64,000 nt of DNA, from contig MFEQ01000006.1 of the NCBI GenBank assembly GCA_001777665.1, positions 138,956 through 202,955 of the forward strand, in the 5' to 3' direction. Numbering within the stretch: position 1 is the first letter of the stretch; every line of letters starts with the position of its first letter. A program made the translations under genes and the position numbers. Positions 40,381 to 47,421 of the stretch are shown piece by piece. Origin of the DNA: Candidatus Doudnabacteria bacterium RIFCSPHIGHO2_02_FULL_42_25 (GTDB lineage: Bacteria > Patescibacteria > Doudnabacteria > UBA920 > O2-02-FULL-48-8). A model generated the notes under the pieces. It saw only the letters and a list, made by a program, of their open reading frames with translations. It was not told the DNA's origin and did not search any database.

Positions 40381-41346
40381 ATGCCAGAAACCAAATCAAA
40401 ACTCCAAAGATATTACCAACAATTCCTGGAATATTTAGAAATCGAACGCAATCGATCGAAATTAACTTTGCGTAATTACGATCATTATCTGAAGCGCTTC
40501 GTAGATTTTTGCGCATCGCGCGGTGTAAATGATCCTGAAGATGTAGATTTAGAATTAGTTCGATCATTTCGACTTTTTTTAAACCGGATGACTGCCAAAG
40601 ATAAGAATCTAAAAATCATTACCCAAAATTATCATCTCATTGCCCTACGCAGTTTTTTGAAATATTTAGCCAGACGTGATGTAAAATCTTTAACTGCCGA
40701 AAAAATTGAGTTACCTAAAACACCAGGCCGTACTGTGGAATTTCTGGATATCGATGACGTCGAGCGGCTCATCAAATCTACAGATGAAGAAAAAAGCAAA
40801 CTCACTCGCCTACGCGACCGCGCAATTTTGGAAATGCTTTTTTCCACCGGTCTTCGAATTTCCGAGCTAGTCAGCATTAAGAAAGACGGTTTGAACCTGA
40901 AAAGGGGGGAGTTTGCCGTCCGCGGCAAAGGCGACAAAATGCGTCTGGTCTTTCTCTCTCACAAGGCCATCGAATCACTGAATCAATACCTAAAAGAAAG
41001 AAAAGATAACTCAAAAGCCTTGTTTATCCGCCATGATGCCAAAGAATCAGTGGATAAACAAATGGAGTCAATGTCCGAATCCGCCAGCTGGCGGACTGGC
41101 TTAACACCCAGATCGATCCAGCGAATTATAAAAAAATATGCGAAACTCGCTGGTATTACGAAAAAAATTACACCACATACTTTAAGACATTCCTTTGCGA
41201 CAGATTTGCTAACCAATGGCGCTGACCTGCGCTCGGTTCAAGAATTACTTGGCCACTCGTCTATTTCTACCACACAAATTTATACTCACCTTACAAATAA
41301 GCGTCTCCGCGACGTCTATGAAAACTTCCACCGATTAGGCAAGTAG
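40381..41346 (+). CDS. Xer-type tyrosine recombinase
   Basis: 321 aa. N-terminal SAM-like DNA-binding domain, then the catalytic residues Arg159 (STGLRISEL), Lys183 (VRGKGDK), His266-x-x-Arg269 (TPHTLRHSF), His292 (LLGHSSISTTQIY) and nucleophile Tyr301. It is the size of XerC/XerD and probably resolves chromosome dimers at dif, though an integrase role is possible. Residues 234-238 (SASWR) are encoded by the 16-bp palindrome TCCGCCAGCTGGCGGA, an in-frame insertion in a variable loop. No dif site was recognised nearby. Confidence 0.93.
   Translation: MPETKSKLQRYYQQFLEYLEIERNRSKLTLRNYDHYLKRFVDFCASRGVNDPEDVDLELVRSFRLFLNRMTAKDKNLKIITQNYHLIALRSFLKYLARRDVKSLTAEKIELPKTPGRTVEFLDIDDVERLIKSTDEEKSKLTRLRDRAILEMLFSTGLRISELVSIKKDGLNLKRGEFAVRGKGDKMRLVFLSHKAIESLNQYLKERKDNSKALFIRHDAKESVDKQMESMSESASWRTGLTPRSIQRIIKKYAKLAGITKKITPHTLRHSFATDLLTNGADLRSVQELLGHSSISTTQIYTHLTNKRLRDVYENFHRLGK
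41080..41095. repeat. Palindrome TCCGCCAGCTGGCGGA inside the Xer gene
   Basis: Perfect 16-bp palindrome, in frame, identical to the copies in tsaC and the copper ATPase gene. Confidence 0.9.
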
Positions 41347-41397
41347 GCTATACTGAAACCTACAAGACCTCACCCGAGGTCATTCACGGAGGCACTC

Positions 41398-41778
41398 ATG
41401 GTCGACACTCCCAGCGTCAGTCGCGCGGCAGCCGTGCAAAAAGTCGTGATCGTCAACGGCAACACCGAAGTGCTTGGAATGGTTGAGCCCATTCTGGAAG
41501 CCGGTCGCTACGACATGGTGTTCGTGGAAACCGATGAACATGCCTATTCGCAGATCAAAAAACAGCTACCGAGTCTCGTCATCCTCTGCACCCGCATCGA
41601 GCACCTCGACGGTTTCCAGCTCCTGACTATGCTCAAACTCGATCCTGCGACTAAGGACATCCCAGTTCTGACCTGCACCACCGAGCATGAGGGCCAGGAC
41701 TTCGACACCGCCATTAGCCAACTGGCTGACGAAGAGGAAGACACAATCCCGAGTCAGCCAGCGCTGCGAATGAATTAG
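41398..41778 (+). CDS. Degenerate receiver-domain (pseudo-receiver) protein, GC-rich
   Basis: 126 aa. The fold follows a response-regulator receiver: VVIVNGNTEVLGMVEPIL, PSLVILCTRIEHLDGFQLLTML, IPVLTCTTEHEG. The phospho-accepting Asp at the end of beta-3 is replaced by Cys (VILC), the acidic DD pair by NGN, and the conserved Lys is missing. It is therefore probably phosphorylation-independent. GGAGG precedes the ATG, a GACCTC/GAGGTC hairpin lies in the leader, and an intrinsic terminator follows. Single-gene GC-rich unit; no kinase nearby on this strand until 51 kb. Confidence 0.75.
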   Translation: MVDTPSVSRAAAVQKVVIVNGNTEVLGMVEPILEAGRYDMVFVETDEHAYSQIKKQLPSLVILCTRIEHLDGFQLLTMLKLDPATKDIPVLTCTTEHEGQDFDTAISQLADEEEDTIPSQPALRMN

Positions 41779-41805
41779 GGGGCCTATGAGACCCCAACCA
41801 CAAGC

Positions 41806-41846
41806 CAGCTGGGCACTTTTCTGCCCACTGGCTATTCTTTTGGACT
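41806..41846 (+). terminator. Terminator of the pseudo-receiver gene
   Basis: AGCCAGCTGGGCA-loop-TGCCCACTGGCT followed by ATTCTTTT. Confidence 0.85.
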
Positions 41847-41940
41847 TTCAACCACTAATTTATAATATATAGGTAAGATAATTTGTAATATGAAAGGCTA
41901 CAAAATGAGGGCAATTTGTCTTTCTTGCCACGTCCAAAAA

Positions 41941-41976
41941 TTAACCATTTGTTCACGATCGTATATTAATGGTTAA
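41941..41976. repeat. Palindrome (TTAACCATT type) with ACGATCGT core
   Basis: TTAACCATT/AATGGTTAA arms with CACGATCGTA in the centre. Same arm and core as the element at 30453-30494, also followed on the minus strand by AATTTTTG. Confidence 0.8.
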
Positions 41977-41984
41977 AAACCAGA

Positions 41985-42008
41985 ATACTCCGACGCTACG
42001 GATCGGAG
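41985..42008. terminator. Hairpin terminator beside the 60-aa gene
   Basis: ACTCCGAC-loop-GATCGGAGT, followed by TATTTTT on plus and by ATTCTGGTTTTT on minus. Confidence 0.6.
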
Positions 42009-42191
42009 TTATTTTTGCTTCGCAAAAATAACAAAAGCGCCGGGGACTATGCTGGGAAGAATAGTCCTCGAATTTTGGCCGCGTCGCTGAAAAGGACGAA
42101 TAGCTTCTACGACTTTGTCACGCGAGATTTCGATGTCATCGAGATGGGTATTAGGAAACGCCGACTCGAGTACATGTGTCCAATCAGCCAT
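42009..42191 (-). CDS. GC-rich small protein (60 aa)
   Basis: Unrecognised; begins MADWTHVLESAFPNTHLDDIE. AGGAGG lies 6 nt before the ATG and a promoter (TAGACA-17-TAGACT, minus strand) lies further upstream. Mixed helical, slightly basic C-terminal half. Own terminator. Belongs to the same class of single-gene GC-rich units. Confidence 0.65.
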   Translation of the reverse strand: MADWTHVLESAFPNTHLDDIEISRDKVVEAIRPFQRRGQNSRTILPSIVPGAFVIFAKQK

Positions 42192-42273
42192 GGTATTCCT
42201 CCTTTTGGACTGATTCCTTATAAAAGTCTAGTACCAGATTGAAACCTTGTCTAGGGTCAGTTACAATAATGGC

Positions 42274-42918
42274 ATGAGTTTAAAAACTTATCACAAAAAA
42301 CGAAAATTTAACGAGACACCGGAACCAAAAGGTAGAGCTGTTAAAACAGCAAAGGCTTTACACTTTGTAATCCAAAAACACGAAGCAACTCGGCTGCATT
42401 ATGATTTTCGGCTCGAGCACCGAGGCGTACTTTTGAGTTGGGCCGTACCGAAAGGTCCAGCTTTAAGAGTAGAGGATAAAAGATTGGCTATGATGGTCGA
42501 GGATCATCCGGTCGACTATATGAAATTTGAAGGCACGATTCCAGAAGGGAATTATGGCGCTGGGACCGTCATGGTTTGGGATTTTGGGAATTATTTAGCG
42601 CTTGGAGCGGATTCATTAGCAGAAAGCGAAAAATTGATCAAAGCCGGGCTGAAAAAAGGAGAATTGAAATTTATATTGAATGGCAAAAAACTTCAGGGCG
42701 GATTTGCATTGATCAAAACTAAATTTGGCGGAGCCAAAAATTCTTGGCTCCTGATCAAAGAAAAAGATCAGTATGTCAAAAATGTTGATGTGACAAAGAA
42801 AGCTAGGTCAGCACTAACTGGGAAATCTATGACGCAGATATCTAAAGGCGATAGAATCTGGAAAAGCAATAAGAAAAAGCGTCTTAAGTTTATCGGCAGC
42901 GCCACGCGTATCGGTTAA
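42274..42918 (+). CDS. LigD 3'-phosphoesterase (PE) domain protein
   Basis: 214 aa from the ATG at 42274 (MSLKTYHKKRKF). The PE core is clear: LHFVIQKHEATRLHYDFRLE with His36, His42 and Asp44 as Mn ligands, LLSWAVPKGP, MMVEDHPVDYMKFEGTIPEG and YGAGTVMVWD. In bacterial NHEJ this domain trims 3'-phosphates and ribonucleotides. Here it is a separate chain, not fused to ligase. Its last residues (SATRIG) and stop are encoded by a REP-like palindromic repeat, so the natural C-terminus may have been altered. Confidence 0.93.
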   Translation: MSLKTYHKKRKFNETPEPKGRAVKTAKALHFVIQKHEATRLHYDFRLEHRGVLLSWAVPKGPALRVEDKRLAMMVEDHPVDYMKFEGTIPEGNYGAGTVMVWDFGNYLALGADSLAESEKLIKAGLKKGELKFILNGKKLQGGFALIKTKFGGAKNSWLLIKEKDQYVKNVDVTKKARSALTGKSMTQISKGDRIWKSNKKKRLKFIGSATRIG

Positions 42919-42955
42919 CGTAAGACGATACGCGCAGCGCCGACGAATAACGATT
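42895..42955. repeat. REP-like palindromic element, copy 2
   Basis: CGGCAGCGCCACGCGTATCG...CGATACGCGCAGCGCCG and ACGAATAACG, inverted relative to copy 1 at 14596-14656, including the shared ATTAACGCAT flank. It supplies the stop of the PE gene. Confidence 0.85.
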
Positions 42956-42964
42956 AACGCATTT

Positions 42965-43885
42965 ATGCGATATATCAAACCCATGCTAGCAACTTTAGTC
43001 AAAGAACCCTTCAATCGTGAGGGGTGGATTTTTGAGATCAAATGGGATGGCTTCCGTGCAGTTGCTGATATTAATCGCTCCGAAGTTCGGCTTTATTCCA
43101 GAAATTTTTTAAATTTTAACGAAAAGTTTCAGCCAATTGTCCAAGCTTTGCAAAAACTCAAACTCCAGGCAATTTTTGACGGTGAAGTTGTCGTCCTCGA
43201 CAAACGCGGCAAATCGCATTTCCAGCTGCTTCAAAATTTTCAGGAAACAGGGGAGGGACAACTAACCTATTACGTCTTTGACATTTTAAGCTTGAATGGT
43301 AAAAATCTGATGACCACTCCCCTCCTGGAACGAAAAAAAATTTTGAAGAAAATTTTGCCCAAAAATAAGCTAATTAAGTACTCGGATCACATAGAAAAAA
43401 ACGGGATTAATTTTTTCAAAATTGCGAAGAAAAGTGGGTTGGAAGGAATCATAGCCAAAGAAGCTTCAAGTCCCTATCGACCTGGAAAACGAACCCTAGA
43501 ATGGCAAAAAATCAAGGTTCACATGCAGCAAGAAGCTGTTATAGCTGGCTTTACCGAACCCCGGGGTGGTCGCAAAAAATTCGGAGCTCTAGTTTTAGGA
43601 GTTTATAACAGAGACAAATTAGTTTATATCGGTCATACTGGTGGTGGCTTTAATGAAGAAAGTTTAAATCTGATTTACAATAAGCTGAAACCGATAGTGC
43701 AGAAGCGATCCCCTTTTGATGTAGCTCCCAAAACCAATACCCCGGTAACCTGGGTCAAACCCAAATTAGTCTGTGAGATTACTTTCAGTGAATGGACCTC
43801 TGATGGGCACATGCGACAACCGATTTTCCTCGGGATTCGACCAGATAAAAGTCCAAAAGAAGTAAAACGAGAAAGACCAATATGA
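42965..43885 (+). CDS. ATP-dependent DNA ligase (LigD ligase domain)
   Basis: 306 aa. Nucleotidyltransferase motif I EIKWDGFR with adenylated Lys26, YSRNFLNF (motif Ia/III region), IFDGEVVVLD, GLEGIIAKEASSPYRPG and WQKIKVH (motif V), then an OB-fold with TGGGFNEESL and LVCEITFSEWT. Seals DNA ends in NHEJ-type repair. Overlaps the polymerase gene by 4 nt. Here PE, ligase and polymerase are three genes in series; no Ku gene is in the window. Confidence 0.95.
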   Translation: MRYIKPMLATLVKEPFNREGWIFEIKWDGFRAVADINRSEVRLYSRNFLNFNEKFQPIVQALQKLKLQAIFDGEVVVLDKRGKSHFQLLQNFQETGEGQLTYYVFDILSLNGKNLMTTPLLERKKILKKILPKNKLIKYSDHIEKNGINFFKIAKKSGLEGIIAKEASSPYRPGKRTLEWQKIKVHMQQEAVIAGFTEPRGGRKKFGALVLGVYNRDKLVYIGHTGGGFNEESLNLIYNKLKPIVQKRSPFDVAPKTNTPVTWVKPKLVCEITFSEWTSDGHMRQPIFLGIRPDKSPKEVKRERPI

Positions 43886-44769
43886 AAAAAGAAGTAAAAT
43901 TATCCAATCTTAAGAAAATTTTTTGGCCAAAAGAAAAAATTACTAAGGGTGATGTGATTAATTATTATGAAAAAATATCTCCTTACATCCTCCCCTACCT
44001 CAAAGACCGACCAGAGTCCCTAAATCGTCATCCAAATGGAATTAATGGAGGAAGTTTTTTTCAAAAAGACGTAGACCACATGCCACCGGCTTGGGTTAAA
44101 ACCCAAAAGGTGTTTTCAGAGTCCACAGATTCCGATATTAATTATCTGGTCTGCAATGATAAAGAAACCTTACTTTACATGGCCAATTTGGGTTGCATCG
44201 AAATCAATCCCTGGTTTTCTACAACCAAACATTTAGAAAAACCGGATTATGCAGTGCTAGATTTAGACCCGGAAGAAATTGGGTTCGACAAAGTTATCGA
44301 GGTCGCACAGGCCACGCATAATATTTTAGAAAAGTTAAAAGTCCTCAATTATTGCAAAACGTCAGGAGCCACTGGACTTCATATCTATATTCCACTGGGT
44401 GCGAAATATTCTTATGAACAAGCAAAACACTTCATCCAACTAATCGCAGCCCTCGTAAATAAAAAACTACCGGACATTACCAGTTTGGAGCGAAGGCCAG
44501 CTAACCGAAAGAAGAAAATCTATTTGGATTATTTACAGAATCGTAAAGGACAAACATTAGCAGCTCCTTATAGCTTGCGCCCGAAGCCTGGTGCTCCTGT
44601 GGCTACTCCCTTAGAATGGAGGGAAGTCAAAAAAGGATTGAAGCCCACAGATTTTCATATCAAAAATATTTTTACTCGATTAAACAAAAAAGGTGATCTG
44701 TTCAAGCCTGTGCTGGGCAAAGGCATTGACCTATCGACCACCCTTAAGCGAATAGAGAAACTAAGCTAG
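43882..44769 (+). CDS. LigD polymerase/primase (AEP) domain protein
   Basis: 295 aa. Archaeo-eukaryotic primase-type polymerase of LigD: KIFWPKEKITKGDVINYY, RPESLNRHPNGI, NLGCIEINPWFST, metal-binding VLDLDPEE (Asp127, Asp129), KTSGATGLHIYIPL and AAPYSLRPKPGAPVATPLEW. Adds (ribo)nucleotides at breaks. Start overlaps the ligase stop (ATGA). Third gene of the split LigD operon. Confidence 0.95.
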   Translation: MKKEVKLSNLKKIFWPKEKITKGDVINYYEKISPYILPYLKDRPESLNRHPNGINGGSFFQKDVDHMPPAWVKTQKVFSESTDSDINYLVCNDKETLLYMANLGCIEINPWFSTTKHLEKPDYAVLDLDPEEIGFDKVIEVAQATHNILEKLKVLNYCKTSGATGLHIYIPLGAKYSYEQAKHFIQLIAALVNKKLPDITSLERRPANRKKKIYLDYLQNRKGQTLAAPYSLRPKPGAPVATPLEWREVKKGLKPTDFHIKNIFTRLNKKGDLFKPVLGKGIDLSTTLKRIEKLS

Positions 44770-44770
44770 A

Positions 44771-45859
44771 TTACTGTACGGTGACTTTTATACTATAGTT
44801 TTTAGATGATTGGTTTGCAACCGAATACGGAGTAAACACAAACGATTGATCTGCTTTAAACGAGATCGTTTTGCTGTTGCCTGGAGCGACAAGACCTGAA
44901 TTCACTACCGAGCTTCTGAAATCCAATCCCGAGCTCATACTCTCATGAACTTTGAAAGTAACTTGTACTATCGCATCTTTCGTTACGGTAATTTCACCAG
45001 GATTAGAAGCCACATCATCAGCTGTGATGGTAAAACTCTGAATCGCTGGTGGCGGTGGAGTAGTGGTTGTAGTCGTGGTCGTTATACTCGCCGCTTGAAC
45101 AGAAGAGCTAGCTTCAGCTTTTGAGAATTTGAAAGTTGAGAGAATCCCGACAAAATCTGTAGCGGCTGTGAGCTCGCCATAATTTGCTCCACCGTAACCT
45201 TTCGAATAACCGTCAACGAATACATCATAGTTTGCTCCAGCGATATATGCATACTTCGCAGGACCGCCTTCACCATTACACGAAACAGCTCTCACGCTTA
45301 CGACATCAGGATTTGTCACTGTCTCGAGTTTGCACTCTACCGCAACTTCTATCCCCTGTTGGGCCGGTTGTGGGTTACTGGCAGCTGTGTAAACGCCGTT
45401 GAAATAATCTTGCGCGTCTTTTTTGATTGTCGCGTCTTTCAAAACTACGAGCACTAATGGTCCGACATGGAAACCATGAACTGGTGCTTGAAAGGTTCCA
45501 AGTACAGAATTATCAGAAATAGCTCCGGCTTGTAAATTGGTCGGGTGTCGAAGACTGAAAACGTGCTTCTCATTCTCGTAAACTTTCCAACCTGTGGTAG
45601 AAACTGCAGGCGCTTCTTCCTCCTGTACTGGAGGAGTTGGTGGAGGTGTTGTAGGCGAATTTAGAGTTTGGGTATTATCTTGCTCCACTTGCAGCGGTTC
45701 GACTCTTTGATTTAAAATATAAAATCCAAAACCCAAAGCTAACGCAGCAACCACTAACATAGTTAGTAAAACCTTGGTTCCTTTTTTCATAGTAGATGAT
45801 GGTCTTAATGGTGTATCTAAAATCCTATTTTGTATCTTTGTAGGGACTTTTCTAGGCAT
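44771..45859 (-). CDS. Membrane-anchored protein with C-terminal cupredoxin-like domain
   Basis: 362 aa. A cytoplasmic basic stretch, one membrane helix at about residues 28-47 (VLLTMLVVAALALGFGFYIL), and a Pro/Thr-rich linker. A central extracellular domain has two cysteines, then a poly-Thr linker and a C-terminal domain starting FTITADDVASNPGEITV that resembles a cupredoxin beta-sandwich, though the usual His/Cys/Met copper ligands are not evident. Converges with the LigD operon with 1 nt between stops. Confidence 0.65.
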   Translation of the reverse strand: MPRKVPTKIQNRILDTPLRPSSTMKKGTKVLLTMLVVAALALGFGFYILNQRVEPLQVEQDNTQTLNSPTTPPPTPPVQEEEAPAVSTTGWKVYENEKHVFSLRHPTNLQAGAISDNSVLGTFQAPVHGFHVGPLVLVVLKDATIKKDAQDYFNGVYTAASNPQPAQQGIEVAVECKLETVTNPDVVSVRAVSCNGEGGPAKYAYIAGANYDVFVDGYSKGYGGANYGELTAATDFVGILSTFKFSKAEASSSVQAASITTTTTTTTPPPPAIQSFTITADDVASNPGEITVTKDAIVQVTFKVHESMSSGLDFRSSVVNSGLVAPGNSKTISFKADQSFVFTPYSVANQSSKNYSIKVTVQ

Positions 45860-45907
45860 TTTATTTTAGCGAAACTCTAATATTATTGTTACTTCCAGAT
45901 ATTAGCA

Positions 45908-45940
45908 CAAAAAAAACCACCAAGCCATTGCTCTTAGTGG
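45908..45940 (-). terminator. Terminator of the zinc-ribbon/purS unit
   Basis: On minus CCACTAAGAGC-loop-GCTTGGTGG is followed by eight T residues; the stop codon is in the stem. Confidence 0.85.
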
Positions 45941-46077
45941 TATTGTCGACTTGTGCCTATTCGTCCGCAATTGTCACAGACGTATAACCCCAATACTATT
46001 CGATACCAGGGCCGTCCGTTGCCACAACGCGGACACTTCTTCGGCTTGTCGTCCTTAACCATACAGTGCTCTCCCAT
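45934..46077 (-). CDS. Small zinc-ribbon protein (47 aa)
   Basis: ATG at 46077 with AGGAGG a few bases upstream; stop TAA at 45934. Two knuckles, CPRCGNGRPW and CDNCGRIG, spaced as in a rubredoxin-like zinc ribbon. Lies 8 nt downstream of purS in the same GC-rich unit and ends in a terminator. Probably a metal-stabilised small protein; whether it works with purS is unknown. Confidence 0.75.
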   Translation of the reverse strand: MGEHCMVKDDKPKKCPRCGNGRPWYRIVLGLYVCDNCGRIGTSRQYH

Positions 46078-46085
46078 CACGCCTC

Positions 46086-46361
46086 CTACAAAGGTTCAAT
46101 CCGTTGGATTATGAATTCCTCGTACACGGGGTTGGCCAGCAGCTTTCTGGCTAGAACAGGCGCTCGCCCCTTGGCTTGGCGGAGGGTCACGTTTTCAAGA
46201 TCGACTTGGAAGTACTTTCCTGTCGTGACTGATGTGACAGGGAGCCCTAGATCGCAAAGCTGTTCCTTCTTCGCAGCTCCTTCCGGGTTCGGTATGTGTC
46301 CTTTGTGCTTGACGAGTATTTCTACTCGCACCTTCGCGAACTTCTGAGCATTGATCCGCAT
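46086..46361 (-). CDS. purS: PurS, FGAM synthase small subunit
   Basis: 91 aa, slightly longer than the usual 80-85. VRVEILVKHKGHIPNPEGAA matches the conserved K-x4-D/N-P-x-G start of PurS, TGKYFQVDLE the GKxxE strand and ARKLLANPVYEEFIIQ the LLaNPviEdy end. PurS bridges PurL and PurQ in FGAM synthase. PurL and PurQ are not in this window. GC-rich codons and GGAGG support the start. The gene faces away from purN/purD, 0.45 kb apart. Confidence 0.85.
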   Translation of the reverse strand: MRINAQKFAKVRVEILVKHKGHIPNPEGAAKKEQLCDLGLPVTSVTTGKYFQVDLENVTLRQAKGRAPVLARKLLANPVYEEFIIQRIEPL

Positions 46362-46400
46362 GGTTCCTCCCGGTTTTGGTTTTCATAGCAGTATAACAAA

Positions 46401-46425
46401 AAACTCCCCTTTCGGGGAGTGCTTT
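46401..46425. terminator. Hairpin terminator between DUF378 and purS genes
   Basis: ACTCCCC-TTTC-GGGGAGT with T-run on the minus strand; ends the DUF378 transcript. Confidence 0.85.
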
Positions 46426-46439
46426 GAAATGCCCAAAAA

Positions 46440-46682
46440 TTACATACTTGCCGAGTGATCGTGGCCCATGTGACTCATTTCACCACGACATTCTTTACAG
46501 CGCATACCATGAGTAGCAATTTCATAAATCGCTGATAGTGCCACCAGCGCATAAACAGTTCGAACTAAACCAGACGGTAGACCCCATTGGGCGACATCCC
46601 AGTTAAAAAGATACAGTCCCCAATTCAAAGCTCCGATCATTGCTAAGGTAAAAGTCACGGTATGTAAACCTCGAATATGCAT
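46440..46682 (-). CDS. DUF378 family small membrane protein
   Basis: 80 aa. Two membrane helices: VTFTLAMIGALNWGLYLFNWDV (the DUF378/YuzA signature with GALNWGL) and VRTVYALVALSAIYEIAT. The C-terminal tail CKECRGEMSHMGHDHSASM is rich in Cys, Met and His and could bind copper or zinc. The function of the family is unknown. Confidence 0.88.
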   Translation of the reverse strand: MHIRGLHTVTFTLAMIGALNWGLYLFNWDVAQWGLPSGLVRTVYALVALSAIYEIATHGMRCKECRGEMSHMGHDHSASM

Positions 46683-46734
46683 ATTTTATTCCTTTATTTA
46701 ATGCTTAACGTAAGCATATGCCTAAAAAATTCGT

Positions 46735-46763
46735 TTGTAAAATACCCGAGTAATTGGTAATCT
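46735..46763 (+). promoter_or_regulatory. Probable promoter of purN-purD
   Basis: TTGTAA (46735-46740), 17-bp spacer, TAATCT (46758-46763). A dyad ATGCTTA-ACG-TAAGCAT (46700-46716) lies just upstream. Confidence 0.55.
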
Positions 46764-46807
46764 ATAAGGCTTGGTTCCCTTCACTTTCAACTCGGAGGAG
46801 TTTAAAA

Positions 46808-47416
46808 ATGGCTAATAAGAAGCGGCTGGGTATTCTGATCTCTGGTCGCGGGAGCAACATGGTTAACATCGCTCGGAAAGTTGAGTCCGGCATCATTGAT
46901 GCCAAAGTCTCTATCGTCATCTCAGACGTCGCTGAAGCTCCAGGGCTTGATCTGGCAAAAGGGTTGGGTCTCAAAACCCTCCACCTCTCCCCGAAAGGCA
47001 TGCCAAAACTCGACTACGACAATCTACTCGCCGGCACACTTCTCGAGTATGAAGTGAATATCGTGATCCTTGCCGGCTTCATGCGCTTGGTCAAAGAACC
47101 GTTGCTGGCGGCTTTTCGCAACGACATCTTGAACATCCACCCTTCTCTACTTCCGTCGTTTCCAGGACTGCACGCTCATCGCGACGTTCTCGCACACGGT
47201 GCGAAAGTCTCCGGGTGCACAGTTCATCTGGTCAACAACAAGACTGATGACGGTCCGATCATCGTCCAGCGCACCTGTCCGGTATGGGACACTGACACGG
47301 AAGAAACTTTGGCAGCGCGGGTACTGGAACAGGAACACATTGCCTTTCCAGAGGCAATCAACATTCATCTCGCTGGCAAATGGATGATCAACGGCCGGCG
47401 TTTCGTGAGAGGATAA
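46808..47416 (+). CDS. purN: Phosphoribosylglycinamide formyltransferase
   Basis: 202 aa from ATG 46808 with GGAGGAG upstream. Formyl-transferase motifs: LGILISGRGSNM (phosphate loop), VILAGFMRLV, DILNIHPSLLPSFPG with the catalytic Asn-His pair, and TKTDDGPI-type SGCTVHLVNNKTDDGPII with catalytic Asp. Transfers formyl from 10-formyl-THF to GAR. First gene of a purN-purD pair, GC-rich like purS and unlike its neighbours. Confidence 0.94.
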   Translation: MANKKRLGILISGRGSNMVNIARKVESGIIDAKVSIVISDVAEAPGLDLAKGLGLKTLHLSPKGMPKLDYDNLLAGTLLEYEVNIVILAGFMRLVKEPLLAAFRNDILNIHPSLLPSFPGLHAHRDVLAHGAKVSGCTVHLVNNKTDDGPIIVQRTCPVWDTDTEETLAARVLEQEHIAFPEAINIHLAGKWMINGRRFVRG

Positions 47417-47421
47417 ACGAC

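Noticed and set aside
40381..41346. Integron integrase
   Set aside because: Length and motif spacing fit XerC/XerD, and I see no IntI-specific extra helix; the nearby palindromes do not show attC R-box sequences.
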